From: CALMZN01 sp964540095
Lineage (GTDB): Bacteria > Patescibacteriota > Patescibacteriia > UBA1558 > GWA2-36-10
Assembly (NCBI GenBank): GCA_964540095.1
Contig: CAZILH010000003.1
Coordinates: forward strand, 1 to 60,274
DNA: 60,274 nt
Reading direction: 5' to 3'
Shown here in pieces: positions 33,590-41,925 of the stretch (position 1 is its first letter; the number at the start of each line of letters is the position of its first letter). The notes below the pieces were generated by a model. The model worked only from the letters and a program-made list of their open reading frames with translations, ran no database searches and was not told the DNA's origin. The position numbers were made by a program, and so were the translations under genes.

Positions 33590-34773
33590 TAATTATTATC
33601 AAGAGTTTTGTACTTCCAACCGCCTGTTCCCGCACAAGTATACAAACGAAAATTAGTATAATCAAAATATATGGCTCCCCGATTGTTAAAATCTACGCAT
33701 GGCAAGCTAGGGGCACCATTACCATTGGTGACATACAAATAACTATTTACATTCGTGCCTTTGACACTACCGCTAAAACTCAAATTGCCACCAACACTCA
33801 CATTACCGCTACTAATAAACAAATTGCCTTCAAGCATAGCGGCATTGGTGGCGCCATTGGCTTTGACATATAAAGGCGCGTTAGTATTGCCAGTAGAACC
33901 TTCAGCATAAACAGCGTTACCTCCTGATGATTTAGCAAAAATACCATATTGAGTCCCTTCGGCTTTGACGCCGATGTTGCCTGTGCCATATACACCAGTC
34001 CCACCAATAAAATTAGTAGCGTCCGCCGCTCCTCTTACTCCAATAGCATTGTTTGGATAGCCAGAAAAACTACTATAGCCATAAATACCTGATACTGAAT
34101 TGGCTGTAGCCGAGGCATAAATACCTGTCTTAGTATTGCCATTAACATTCAATTGATAACTAGAATTAGGGGTAGTGTTGATAGCTACTTCTCCAGTATC
34201 CGCGAAAGTAACTCGGTTTTCATTGCCTTTCCAAAAACGCAAATCATTAGAATCACTATCGTGATATATACCCCAATGACTATTATCGCCTCCAGCTCCA
34301 CCGGTCTGAAGATCTATTTCCGCATTTTGCACAGGAGACACAGAGGACAAGACGTGTAATCTGTGACTTGGCGTGGCCGTACCAATACCGACATTTCCGC
34401 TAGCCGGAGTGGTAGTAGTATAATGAAGCGCTCGATTAGCAGGATAGTTAATTACCCAATCACTACCAGAACTGCTTCCGCCGCCACTGACGCCATTGAT
34501 TGTCCCACTAACCAACAAATTGCCACTAACACTTACATCGTCGTTCAAATTGATAGGACCATCACCATCAATAATGACACGAGTACCTAAGTTAAGATCT
34601 TGGGCTAAAGGCGTAAAAACAAAATTTTGAAGTAAACTTGTATCACTTGGCAAATAATTCGGCTCAACCCAAGCGGCTTGAACTTGCTTCATCACCACCA
34701 AAACACTCAAAAAACAAACAATAACAATCAAAGTAGAAAGTGGCCAGTTGGCCAGCTGTTTTTTCTTTTGCAT
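33589..34773 (-). CDS. surface protein with tail-fibre-like repeats
   Basis: The 394-residue protein has a signal anchor (LSTLIVIVCFLSVLVVMKQV, residues 13-32). It then has DVSVSGNLLVSGTINGV, the peptide GNVGIGTATPSHRLHV found in many phage tail fibres and chaperone-trimerised adhesins, a Gly-rich repeat zone (IYGYSSFSGYPNNAIGVRGA, GVYGTGNIGVKAEG) and a C-terminal GAIYFDYTNFRLYTCAGTGG. These features point to a trimeric beta-solenoid fibre on the cell surface. It is the first gene of the pair with the 982-residue protein and overlaps it by one base. Confidence 0.75.
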   Translation of the reverse strand: MQKKKQLANWPLSTLIVIVCFLSVLVVMKQVQAAWVEPNYLPSDTSLLQNFVFTPLAQDLNLGTRVIIDGDGPINLNDDVSVSGNLLVSGTINGVSGGGSSSGSDWVINYPANRALHYTTTTPASGNVGIGTATPSHRLHVLSSVSPVQNAEIDLQTGGAGGDNSHWGIYHDSDSNDLRFWKGNENRVTFADTGEVAINTTPNSSYQLNVNGNTKTGIYASATANSVSGIYGYSSFSGYPNNAIGVRGAADATNFIGGTGVYGTGNIGVKAEGTQYGIFAKSSGGNAVYAEGSTGNTNAPLYVKANGATNAAMLEGNLFISSGNVSVGGNLSFSGSVKGTNVNSYLYVTNGNGAPSLPCVDFNNRGAIYFDYTNFRLYTCAGTGGWKYKTLDNN

Positions 34774-34866
34774 ATTATTATAATTTTTATTTTTAACAAA
34801 TATATTATAACATATTTACAAAGCCAATACTAGATTTGTGGACAACTAAAAAATGCCAAACTCTAT

Positions 34867-34895
34867 TTGCCAAAAAAGCTATTATTTTATACAAT
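34867..34895 (+). promoter_or_regulatory. promoter for lemA
   Basis: TTGCCA, 17 bases, TACAAT, ending 38 bases before the lemA ATG. Confidence 0.7.
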
Positions 34896-34933
34896 AAAGG
34901 GTGGTATTAATCTAATTTTTAAAATAAACGCTT

Positions 34934-35491
34934 ATGCCAACTATCGCAATTATTATCTTAGTCGTTGTCGTTGCTCTAGTGCTTTGGGCTGTCGGCATCT
35001 ACAACAGTTTGATCACTCTCAAAAACCGAGTCAAAGAGGCCTGGTCAGACATTGATGTCCAGCTCAAAAGACGCTATGACTTGATCCCTAATTTGATCGA
35101 AACAGTCAAGGGCTACATGAAGCATGAGGCCGGAGTTTTTGTCAAAGTGACTGAAGCCCGATCGACCGCTATGCAAGCCAAGGGCACAGCCGAAAAAGCC
35201 AAGGCCGAAAATGCTTTGTCTGAATCACTAAAAAGTTTATTTGCCGTAGCCGAGGGCTATCCAGATCTCAAGGCCTCGCAAAACTTTTTGCAACTGCAAG
35301 ACGAAATTTCTGACACGGAAAATAAAATTCAGGCCTCTCGCCGCTTCTACAATGGACAAGTGCGCGACTTCAACACCAAGATTCAGGTTTTCCCCAACAA
35401 CATTTTTGCTAACTTGATGCACTTTGTGGCTTTTGAATTTTTTGAAATAGAAAATAAAGAAGAAAAAGAAAACGTTAAGGTTCAGTTTTAA
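34934..35491 (+). CDS. lemA: LemA family protein
   Basis: The 185-residue protein has one N-terminal membrane span (IAIIILVVVVALVLWAVGIY) and the helical LemA domain with the signature YNSLITLKNRVKEAWSDIDV, KRRYDLIPNLIETVKGYM and the C-terminal FYNGQVRDFNTKIQVFPNNI. LemA proteins are membrane-anchored helical bundles of unclear role, often encoded next to HtpX-type proteases, as here (htpX begins 221 bases downstream). The Thr/Asn-rich ending KEENVKVQF is normal in length. A long-loop terminator with a repeat inserted in its loop lies between the two genes. Confidence 0.93.
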   Translation: MPTIAIIILVVVVALVLWAVGIYNSLITLKNRVKEAWSDIDVQLKRRYDLIPNLIETVKGYMKHEAGVFVKVTEARSTAMQAKGTAEKAKAENALSESLKSLFAVAEGYPDLKASQNFLQLQDEISDTENKIQASRRFYNGQVRDFNTKIQVFPNNIFANLMHFVAFEFFEIENKEEKENVKVQF

Positions 35492-35494
35492 TTT

Positions 35495-35632
35495 AAAAAA
35501 ACCGCCTACCAATTGTCATTCTGGAGCGAAGTCCGAAGGACGAAGCGATAGAATCTACAACCTGATTAAAACCCGTAGATTCTATCGGTCGCTCCGCTCC
35601 CTCCAGAATGACGACGAAACAGGCGGTTTTTT
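35495..35632 (+). terminator. terminator of lemA with a palindromic repeat in its loop
   Basis: AAAAAACCGCCT (35495-35506) and AGGCGGTTTTTT (35621-35632) form the stem. The loop of about 115 bases is almost entirely repeat family A, copy 2. The hairpin should still form because the inserted repeat is itself self-complementary. Confidence 0.75.
35515..35612. repeat. palindromic repeat family A, copy 2
   Basis: Terminal GTCATTCTGGAG and CTCCAGAATGAC, identical to copy 1 at 11609-11727, with the inner pair GATAGAATCTAC/GTAGATTCTATC at 35538-35549 and 35575-35586. Confidence 0.92.
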
Positions 35633-35712
35633 CTTTACTTAAAAATATATTCAAATCATTGACACCAAGCATCAATAATGTTATATTATCGTAACTATAA
35701 TCTAAAAAAATT

Positions 35713-36591
35713 ATGTATAAGCAAATTGCTAGTAACAAACGAAAAAGCTACTTACTAATGCTTTTATTTTTCGTGATTTTGGTAGGTATATCTTGGGCCT
35801 ATTCACAATACTTTGGCACGGACTCTGGCTATAGTATGGTTATTTTTGCTGTAATATTGGCTGTGTGTATGAACTTGGTCAGCTTTTATGCTGGGGACTC
35901 TATTGCCCTAAATATTGCCGGCGCCAAACAGCTCGATAAAGAAAAAAATCCTTATGTCTATAGAATGGTAGAAAATCTCAGCATCACAGCTGGACTGCCT
36001 CTGCCCAAAATATATATTATTTCTGACCCAGCCATGAATGCTTTTGCTACTGGACGCGATCCCCGGCACGCCTCCATTGCCCTAACCACTGGCATTATCG
36101 AGGGCTTGGAAAATGAAGAATTGGAAGGCGTCATTGCTCACGAACTTTCGCATGTAAAAAATTACGACATCCGTCTGATGATGATAGTCATTGTCTGTGT
36201 TGGCGTCATTGCCCTGCTAGCTGACTGGATGACTCGCAGTTTTTTCTGGCGCAACCGAGACAACAATGAACGCGGAAATAACGGAGTTTTCTTAATTATT
36301 GGCTTAGTTTTGGCTATATTGTCCCCAATTTTTGCCAAATTGATCCAACTAGCCATTTCTCGCAAGCGTGAATTTTTGGCTGATGCCTCAGGCGCGCTTT
36401 TGACCCGCTATCCAGAAGGATTAGCGCGCGCTTTAGAAAAAATATCCAGCCAAAAAAAAGCCCTGCGCCGAGTGAACAAAGCCACGGCTCACCTCTATAT
36501 TGCCAATCCTTTTGGCAGTGAAAAAATGGCCAATCTATTTTCCACGCATCCGCCGGTGGCAGCCCGTCTAGCGGCCTTAAGATCAATGTAA
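35713..36591 (+). CDS. htpX: HtpX-like membrane zinc protease (M48)
   Basis: HtpX degrades damaged membrane proteins. The 292-residue protein has two N-terminal spans (YLLMLLFFVILVGISWAYSQ and MVIFAVILAVCMNLVSFYAG), the zinc motif HELSH within GVIAHELSHVKNYDIRLM near residue 141, two further spans and the third zinc ligand Glu in REFLADASGALLTRYP. Substrate-region motif FATGRDPRHASIALTTG is conserved. It follows lemA and precedes clpC by five bases. Confidence 0.94.
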   Translation: MYKQIASNKRKSYLLMLLFFVILVGISWAYSQYFGTDSGYSMVIFAVILAVCMNLVSFYAGDSIALNIAGAKQLDKEKNPYVYRMVENLSITAGLPLPKIYIISDPAMNAFATGRDPRHASIALTTGIIEGLENEELEGVIAHELSHVKNYDIRLMMIVIVCVGVIALLADWMTRSFFWRNRDNNERGNNGVFLIIGLVLAILSPIFAKLIQLAISRKREFLADASGALLTRYPEGLARALEKISSQKKALRRVNKATAHLYIANPFGSEKMANLFSTHPPVAARLAALRSM

Positions 36592-36596
36592 AAACT

Positions 36597-39074
36597 ATGA
36601 GTATTCAGCCACAAAATATTTTAAATAAATTTACTTACCACTTTAAGCGTGTTTTGATTAACGCACAGAATTTGGCTCTGGCCAAAAAAAACACGGAAAT
36701 AGAGCCCGAAGATTTGCTGGTTTCGCTGTTTACCACCAAAGGGGCCTTGGGCTCTGATATTTTGATAAAACATAATGTCAAAATTGATTTAGGCAATCCA
36801 AATAATAGTATTGATTTTGAAATAGTAGCCACTGTGGATCCCAAACATCTACCACAACCCTCTACCCTAGCCCAACGAGTTATTGAGCGAGCAGTTGTTG
36901 CGGCTTACAAATTTCAACACAAATATGTGGGTACTGAGCACTTGCTGTACGGCTTTATGGACACGACTGATGAAAATATTGCTGTTATTTTACAAAAGGC
37001 CAACATCAATTCCCAAAATTTGAAACAGCACTTGAATATGGTGCTAAAAAGCAACAACAAATTCAATGACTTGAGCGCCGAAGAAAATACTGTCAAAGAC
37101 CTAGACGCTCTATTTGACGAGAACACGCCTGAGCCAAACCCACTGGATATTTACACTATCAATCTCACTAGCGCCGAAGTACAAAAAGACATTGACCCAG
37201 TAATCGGTCGCCAAAAAGAATTAGACCGCTTGATTGAGATCCTATCACGGCGCACAAAAAACAATCCTGTGCTTTTGGGTGATGCGGGCGTGGGCAAAAC
37301 TGCCATCATTGAGGGCTTGGCCAAAAGAATTTTGGAAGGCCAAGTGCCTGATGTTTTGCTAAACAAAACTATTTTGAATCTTGATCTATCCGCCCTGATT
37401 GCTGGCACTATGTATCGGGGTGAATTTGAAAATCGTCTCAAGCAAGTCATCAATGAAATAAAAAACAACCCTAATATAATTATTTTTATTGACGAACTGC
37501 ACACTATCATGGGCGCGGGCGCGACTGCTGGCTCACTAGATGCGGCCAATATCTTGAAACCGGCCCTGGCAAGAGGTTATTTGCGCTGTATTGGCGCCAC
37601 TACTTTTGAGGAATACAAAAAACACATCGAAACTGACCGCGCTTTGGAAAGGCGCTTTCAATCTGTAGTCATCAATGAGTCCAGTGAAAAAGAAACTTTG
37701 GAAATCCTGAAGGGTTTGAAAAAAAACTACGAAAAATTCCACCAAGTCAATATCAAAGACGAAGCCCTAGAAGCGGCCGTAGTTTTGAGCAAGCGATTTT
37801 TGCCAGACAAAAAACTGCCCGACAAGGCCATTGATTTGATTGATGAGGCCTCAGCTCGGCTCAAAGTACGCCAAACCAAGCGCAGTTTGGCTAAGGAAAT
37901 AAGAAAACTAGAAGACCAAGCGCAAAATTGCCAAAATAACAAACGCCAAGCGATCTTGGCCGAAGATTATTTGGCCGCCTTAAAATACCGCGATGAAGAG
38001 GAAATAATACTGACTCAACTAGTCAACTTGCAAGCTCAAGAAGACAAGCAAAAACAATCCACGCTCGGTGAAATTACTAGTATTGATATTGCCGAAATAA
38101 TTTCAGAAATGAGCCAAGTGCCAGTAGGCGATCTAACCGACACTGACCAGCAAAATCTCATCCAATTGGAAGAAAAAATCGGCCGCTATGTTTTTGGTCA
38201 AGAAAAAGCTTTGCAAACCATTGCCCAAACTATTCGCCAAGCCAAAGCGGGCCTGACTGACAAAAATAAACCCCTAGCTTCATTTATGTTTTTGGGGCCA
38301 TCAGGAGTCGGCAAAACCGAAACTGCCAAGCAATTAGCCAACTTTGTTTTTGGTGGCAAGCATAATTTACTGCGCATTGACATGTCGGAGTTTTCCGAAA
38401 GCTTCAATATTTCCAAATTGATTGGCTCCCCGGCTGGCTATGTGGGCTATCGCGAAGGCAATAAACTAACTGACACCATAAAAAACAAACCCTACACCTT
38501 GATATTGTTTGATGAAATTGAAAAAGCCCATGCTGATATTTTTAATTTGCTATTACCTATTTTAGAAGAAGGTGAATTGACTGATGCCACTGGTCGAACC
38601 ATAAATTTCCGCAACTGCGTCATTGTCATGACTTCCAATATCGGCCTACCCGAATTCAATCATGAAGCAGTGATGGGTTTTGACCTTGGTAGTGAAAACA
38701 ATAGCCAGTTCAAGCAGGTATCTAGCAAAGTATTGAGCAGTTTGAGCAAGCACTTTCCTCCGGAGTTTATCAACCGCTTAAATGGAGCAGTGGTTTTTGA
38801 CCCTATTAGCAAAGAAGCGGCTGACAAAATAATCAAGCAAGAAATCAAACAATTATCCAAAAACCTGTCTGGTCAGGACATAAAGCTGACAGTGCCGGCT
38901 AGCGTCACTAACAAATTACTACACATGGCACCAGAGTACATCCAGACGGGCGCTCGTGGCTTGAAAAAAATAATTGATCAGGAACTAGCCAACCCCATAG
39001 CCAAAATATTGCTAAGTAAAAAAACCAAAAATATCCGCGCCAGCTTGCTAAAAGAAAAAATTGTTTTGAAATAA
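36597..39074 (+). CDS. clpC: ClpC-type AAA+ unfoldase
   Basis: The 825-residue protein unfolds substrates for the ClpP peptidase or acts as a disaggregase. It has an N-domain (residues 1-140), AAA-1 with Walker A GDAGVGKTAI near 222 and Walker B IIFIDELHTIMGAG, a short middle region with a UVR-like motif (ILAEDYLAALKYRDEEE), and AAA-2 with Walker A GPSGVGKTET near 566 and LILFDEIEKAH. The short middle domain marks it as ClpC/A-like rather than ClpB. An IGF/L-type ClpP loop is not obvious to me, so partnership with ClpP is assumed, not seen. It directly follows htpX, forming a quality-control pair. Confidence 0.92.
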   Translation: MSIQPQNILNKFTYHFKRVLINAQNLALAKKNTEIEPEDLLVSLFTTKGALGSDILIKHNVKIDLGNPNNSIDFEIVATVDPKHLPQPSTLAQRVIERAVVAAYKFQHKYVGTEHLLYGFMDTTDENIAVILQKANINSQNLKQHLNMVLKSNNKFNDLSAEENTVKDLDALFDENTPEPNPLDIYTINLTSAEVQKDIDPVIGRQKELDRLIEILSRRTKNNPVLLGDAGVGKTAIIEGLAKRILEGQVPDVLLNKTILNLDLSALIAGTMYRGEFENRLKQVINEIKNNPNIIIFIDELHTIMGAGATAGSLDAANILKPALARGYLRCIGATTFEEYKKHIETDRALERRFQSVVINESSEKETLEILKGLKKNYEKFHQVNIKDEALEAAVVLSKRFLPDKKLPDKAIDLIDEASARLKVRQTKRSLAKEIRKLEDQAQNCQNNKRQAILAEDYLAALKYRDEEEIILTQLVNLQAQEDKQKQSTLGEITSIDIAEIISEMSQVPVGDLTDTDQQNLIQLEEKIGRYVFGQEKALQTIAQTIRQAKAGLTDKNKPLASFMFLGPSGVGKTETAKQLANFVFGGKHNLLRIDMSEFSESFNISKLIGSPAGYVGYREGNKLTDTIKNKPYTLILFDEIEKAHADIFNLLLPILEEGELTDATGRTINFRNCVIVMTSNIGLPEFNHEAVMGFDLGSENNSQFKQVSSKVLSSLSKHFPPEFINRLNGAVVFDPISKEAADKIIKQEIKQLSKNLSGQDIKLTVPASVTNKLLHMAPEYIQTGARGLKKIIDQELANPIAKILLSKKTKNIRASLLKEKIVLK

Positions 39075-39077
39075 TTT

Positions 39078-39109
39078 AAACACACTAATCGTTACTAAGA
39101 AAAGCGATG
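39078..39109 (+). repeat. 32-bp leader repeat, copy before comF
   Basis: Reads AAACACACTAATCG, then TTACTAAGAAAAGCGATG, ending in the comF start codon. It differs by one base from the reverse-strand copy at 20654-20685 before the GIY-YIG gene. Confidence 0.9.
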
Positions 39110-39772
39110 AACAGGGTTAGAAAATATCTAAATAATTTTTTGGACTACATATTTCCTCAATTTTGTTTGAGTTGCAAGCAAGAAGGCAATATTTTTTGTG
39201 ATTCTTGTCTAAACAAACTAGAATTACTGCCCATTAACCCAAGGCCCTGGCCTGAGGAAAATTTTTTGTTTGCTGAGTGTCATATTTGCCTTGATTATCA
39301 CAATCCGGTTGTCAAAAAATTAATCAAAAAATATAAGTATGGTTATTTTGACAACTTGGCTGAAGCAATTGCCACTGTCTATATCAAAAAAATAAGCAGC
39401 TTGAATTTAAATAATAATTTTATTATCTGCAATGTGCCTCTGCACATACGCAAAAAGAAAAAACGCGGTTTTGACCAAACTGAATTAATTGCCAAAAAAA
39501 TTGGACTAGCCACAAAAATCCCCTACTTTGATTTATTAAGCCGTCAACGTTTTACCAAGGCGCAAGCCGAGCTTGATAAAGAGCAAAGGCAAAAAAATAT
39601 GGCACAAGCTTTTATGATTAACAAAAAAATTAACTCCAGTGAGTTAATTAGTCATTCTGTGCTCTTGATTGACGACATTGCCACAACCGGCACTACCCTA
39701 AATGAGGCCTCTCGAGCTCTAAAAGAAGCTGGTTTTCAGCAAATTATTTGCCTAGCTTTAGCTAAAAATTAG
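39107..39772 (+). CDS. comF: ComF family phosphoribosyltransferase-like protein
   Basis: ComF proteins are needed for DNA uptake by natural transformation, probably by supporting ssDNA handling in the cytosol. The 221-residue product has the N-terminal zinc site (CLSCKQEGNIFCDSCLNKLE, residues 18-37) and a type I phosphoribosyltransferase fold with the PRPP loop VLLIDDIATTGTTLNEA near residue 185 and RKKKKRGFDQTELIAKKI. With the type IV pilus genes in the window it makes a competence function plausible. The start region is the 32-bp repeat shared with the GIY-YIG gene. The frame continues 38 codons after the TAG stop. Confidence 0.92.
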   Translation: MNRVRKYLNNFLDYIFPQFCLSCKQEGNIFCDSCLNKLELLPINPRPWPEENFLFAECHICLDYHNPVVKKLIKKYKYGYFDNLAEAIATVYIKKISSLNLNNNFIICNVPLHIRKKKKRGFDQTELIAKKIGLATKIPYFDLLSRQRFTKAQAELDKEQRQKNMAQAFMINKKINSSELISHSVLLIDDIATTGTTLNEASRALKEAGFQQIICLALAKN

Positions 39773-39889
39773 GAAAATACTATTTGTGAAAAGGCGCCAA
39801 GACAAACTCAATATTATGGTAAAAAAATAGCTTTAGAAAATGATTTTTGGCAAGAATTATATTTAACTAAATCTATTTCACATTCATAA
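39773..39889 (+). pseudogene. open frame after the comF stop, possible gene remnant
   Basis: In frame with comF but after its TAG, 38 codons are open and have coding-like composition (ICEKAPRQTQYYGKKIALEN, then DFWQELYLTKSISHS) before TAA. ComF ends normally at the TAG, so this is more likely a degraded remnant of another gene than a read-through extension. No start codon or ribosome site is visible. Confidence 0.25.
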
Positions 39890-39944
39890 ATAAAAAATCT
39901 TTAAATTTTACGTGTTAATTTAGTAAGCATAAAAAAACCAACTA

Positions 39945-40021
39945 AAAACCGCCCTCGATTTGGCTTAGCTTCGATGAGCTTAGCTCATCTTCACTAATCA
40001 CAAGTCGCTCGGGGCGGTTTT
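39945..40021. terminator. long-loop bidirectional terminator
   Basis: AAAACCGCCC (39945-39954) pairs with GGGCGGTTTT (40012-40021). The 57-base loop holds its own perfect hairpin GATGAGC, TTA, GCTCATC (39973-39989). It separates comF from the convergent small membrane protein gene. Confidence 0.75.
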
Positions 40022-40029
40022 AGGATCCG

Positions 40030-40218
40030 CTAGCTCAACAATCCTGCTAAACGCAGAAGGTAGAGAAAAGACCCAATTGAAAGAATGAATATAGCCCAAC
40101 CAAGGCTTAATCCTACTGGAGAGCCCCACTCATCCCATCTCGATCTGCGAGTTTTTCGCTCTAGCCAATATCTTTCATCGGCAGTCAAGCTAAGCTTATC
40201 GTCTTCGTTTTTATCCAT
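40030..40218 (-). CDS. small membrane protein
   Basis: From the ATG at 40218 the product has 62 residues: an acidic start (MDKNEDDKLSLTADERYWLE), a basic stretch (RKTRRSRWDEW) and one C-terminal membrane span (SLGWAIFILSIGSFLYLLRL). The frame is open 41 codons further upstream with a TTG start at 40341, and a ribosome-like AAAGGAG lies inside that extension, so the true start is uncertain. I recognise no family. It stands alone between two terminators. Confidence 0.55.
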   Translation of the reverse strand: MDKNEDDKLSLTADERYWLERKTRRSRWDEWGSPVGLSLGWAIFILSIGSFLYLLRLAGLLS

Positions 40219-40393
40219 AAAAAGTGTGATAAAAAATTGAGTAATATTATCCAATCGACCATTTATTTTGGATAATTTGGGACTCTTGATTTTTGTTGAT
40301 TGGGACTCCTTTATGTGTCTCAAGAGCAAGACAGAGTACAAATTCCAATACTTAAATACTAACCTATTTTTTATTTAGTGGCAAATTATGAAT

Positions 40394-40417
40394 ATAAAAA
40401 CACCAATCTGGTGGTGT
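40394..40417 (-). terminator. terminator after the phosphatase gene
   Basis: On the minus strand ACACC, loop ACCAGATT, GGTGT followed by TTTTAT. The stem is short. Confidence 0.55.
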
Positions 40418-40419
40418 AA

Positions 40420-41067
40420 TTAACCCAAGTGCGCATGATCATTATAAATCCGCAGTTTCCATAACGGACCATCATTGGTGCTAATATATTTTAAAACGGA
40501 AATGCCGGTGTTTTCCATGACCACGCGCGATTGAAAAACCCTGAATGATTCAGGGGTAAGAGTTTCGCCCAAAATAACTCTAGCCACTATTGTTCGTAAA
40601 AAAAATCCATGCGTCACTACCACGATTTCTTTTTCTAATCTATTTTGGAGAAAACTTAATGCCTGATCGACTCTCAAAATTAAATCATCAAAATTCTCGC
40701 CATCTTCTATGTGCAAACCAGATGTATAAAGACTTTTCTCCCACTCTTTCCATAGACCTTGGGCTTCTTTATCGTCGTATGATTTTCCTTCCAGTTTCTT
40801 TGGTTTAATACGCTCAACAAATAAATCAACATATTCTGGCTGTTTGCCAGTCATTTTGGTAATTGCTTCTGCTGTTTCTCTAGTGCGCGATAAAGGACTG
40901 GCTAATAAAGTTTCAAATGAAATTTTAGAAATTCTTTCAGCAACTCGTTCGGCTTGTTGTTTGCCAACATCACTAAGTGGGGAATCTAATGGCTGGAATG
41001 CCGGAGAAATATTTCCCATGCTTTGGCCATGTCTAACAAAATATACAATTTTTTCTGGTGATTCCAT
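40420..41067 (-). CDS. histidine phosphatase family protein (PGM-like)
   Basis: The 215-residue protein is a member of the phosphoglycerate mutase-like superfamily. It has the catalytic RHG motif (IVYFVRHGQSMGN, residues 7-19), the ASPLSRTRETAEAI signature near residue 56 and the second catalytic His in EIVVVTHGFFLRTIV near residue 144. Substrate cannot be deduced; small-molecule or phosphoprotein phosphatase activity is typical. It is coupled to the CYTH gene by a one-base overlap (TAATG); CYTH proteins also act on phosphorylated compounds, so the two may act in one pathway. Confidence 0.88.
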   Translation of the reverse strand: MESPEKIVYFVRHGQSMGNISPAFQPLDSPLSDVGKQQAERVAERISKISFETLLASPLSRTRETAEAITKMTGKQPEYVDLFVERIKPKKLEGKSYDDKEAQGLWKEWEKSLYTSGLHIEDGENFDDLILRVDQALSFLQNRLEKEIVVVTHGFFLRTIVARVILGETLTPESFRVFQSRVVMENTGISVLKYISTNDGPLWKLRIYNDHAHLG

Positions 41068-41618
41068 TATTTAAATTCATCAAAAGTAATAACAGTGAGA
41101 TTATCCATATTGTGGCCATAGTGTTTAAAAACTTCTCGCGCATCGCCATCAAATCTTTTTTCCCAATCAATATCTAGTTGATTACAGGCGTTTTTTAGAG
41201 ATTCCACTGACGGTCCCTCCAATTCCGCATAAGTAGGTATTTTTGGCCAAACATCAATATCAATATTTACATCGCCAAGCTGGAATGTGTGTCGATATTT
41301 TTCTATTTGTCTTATAGCTTTTAGTCCAATTTTGCCAAATAATTCCGAACATTTGTCTAAATCTGACACTTCCAGTTCAATTTCTTGAGCACTATCTACT
41401 GTCTGTTTTTCATTGCTTTTATAGGTCAGCTTTATTTTGTCTTTAGTTTTTCGCAGGCGAACAAATTTATTTTTTCCCTTCCATGACATGGCTTGATCAT
41501 AGAAAATTATTTCTTCCAATTTTTCCTCGCCCTTATCAATAGCGCCAAGCAAAACGAGTTTTTTCATTAGCTCGTCTTTATTTATATCAAGAAATCTTGT
41601 TTCTATTTCTTTTTCCAT
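41067..41618 (-). CDS. CYTH domain protein (class IV adenylate cyclase-like)
   Basis: The 183-residue protein matches the CYTH fold: N-terminal ExExR (MEKEIETRFLDI), a central VRLRKTKDKIKLTYKS with alternating basic residues that bind triphosphates, DINIDVWPKIPTYAELEGPS with the acidic metal-binding residues, and a C-terminal DAREVFKHYG. CYTH enzymes hydrolyse or cyclise triphosphates (thiamine triphosphate, inorganic triphosphate, ATP). The usual signature is ExExK; here the last residue is Arg, as in some members. It is coupled to the phosphatase gene. Confidence 0.85.
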   Translation of the reverse strand: MEKEIETRFLDINKDELMKKLVLLGAIDKGEEKLEEIIFYDQAMSWKGKNKFVRLRKTKDKIKLTYKSNEKQTVDSAQEIELEVSDLDKCSELFGKIGLKAIRQIEKYRHTFQLGDVNIDIDVWPKIPTYAELEGPSVESLKNACNQLDIDWEKRFDGDAREVFKHYGHNMDNLTVITFDEFK

Positions 41619-41645
41619 AATATCTGCTTAAAATAGCCTGGCGGA

Positions 41646-41692
41646 TAGTGAGGCCCACCGTCGCTTCGCTTTGGCGGGTAAAGATTCTCACT
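41646..41692. other. stem-loop between the CYTH gene and tRNA-Ser
   Basis: GTGAGGCCCACC and the later GGCGGGTAAAGATTCTCAC form a broken inverted repeat around GTCGCTTCGCTTT. It may end the tRNA transcript or be a repeat fragment of the CCCGCC/GGCGGG type. No gene is present between 41619 and 41703. Confidence 0.45.
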
Positions 41693-41703
41693 GATAAATA
41701 ATC

Positions 41704-41793
41704 TGGCGGAGGCGAGAGGATTCGAACCTCTGAGGCCCTTGCGGACCTAACAGTTTTCAAGACTGTCCCGTTCAACCACTCTGGCACGCCTCC
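41704..41793 (-). tRNA. tRNA-Ser(UGA)
   Basis: A 90-base type II tRNA: acceptor GGAGGCG with matching CGCCTCC, anticodon loop CTTGAAA with anticodon TGA, a long variable arm (TAGGTCCGCAAGGGCCT), T-arm GAGGTTCGAATCCTC, encoded CCA. Confidence 0.96.
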
Positions 41794-41802
41794 TAAAATA
41801 AA

Positions 41803-41878
41803 TGGTGACCCCGGCAGGAATCGAACCTGCAACCTTTTGGACCGCAACCAAACGCTCTATCCATTGAGCTACGAGGCC
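41803..41878 (-). tRNA. tRNA-Arg(GCG)
   Basis: A 76-base tRNA: acceptor GGCCTCG with CGGGGTC (two G-U pairs), D-arm GTAGCTCAATGGATAGAGC, anticodon stem TTTGG/CCAAA with loop TTGCGGT giving anticodon GCG, T-arm GCAGGTTCGATTCCTGC, encoded CCA. Most bacteria read CGN codons with an ACG tRNA edited to inosine; a GCG anticodon is unusual. Confidence 0.93.
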
Positions 41879-41925
41879 AAGAAAAAATACGGTTTATAAA
41901 ATATTGTTTTTTTTAATCTACTACT

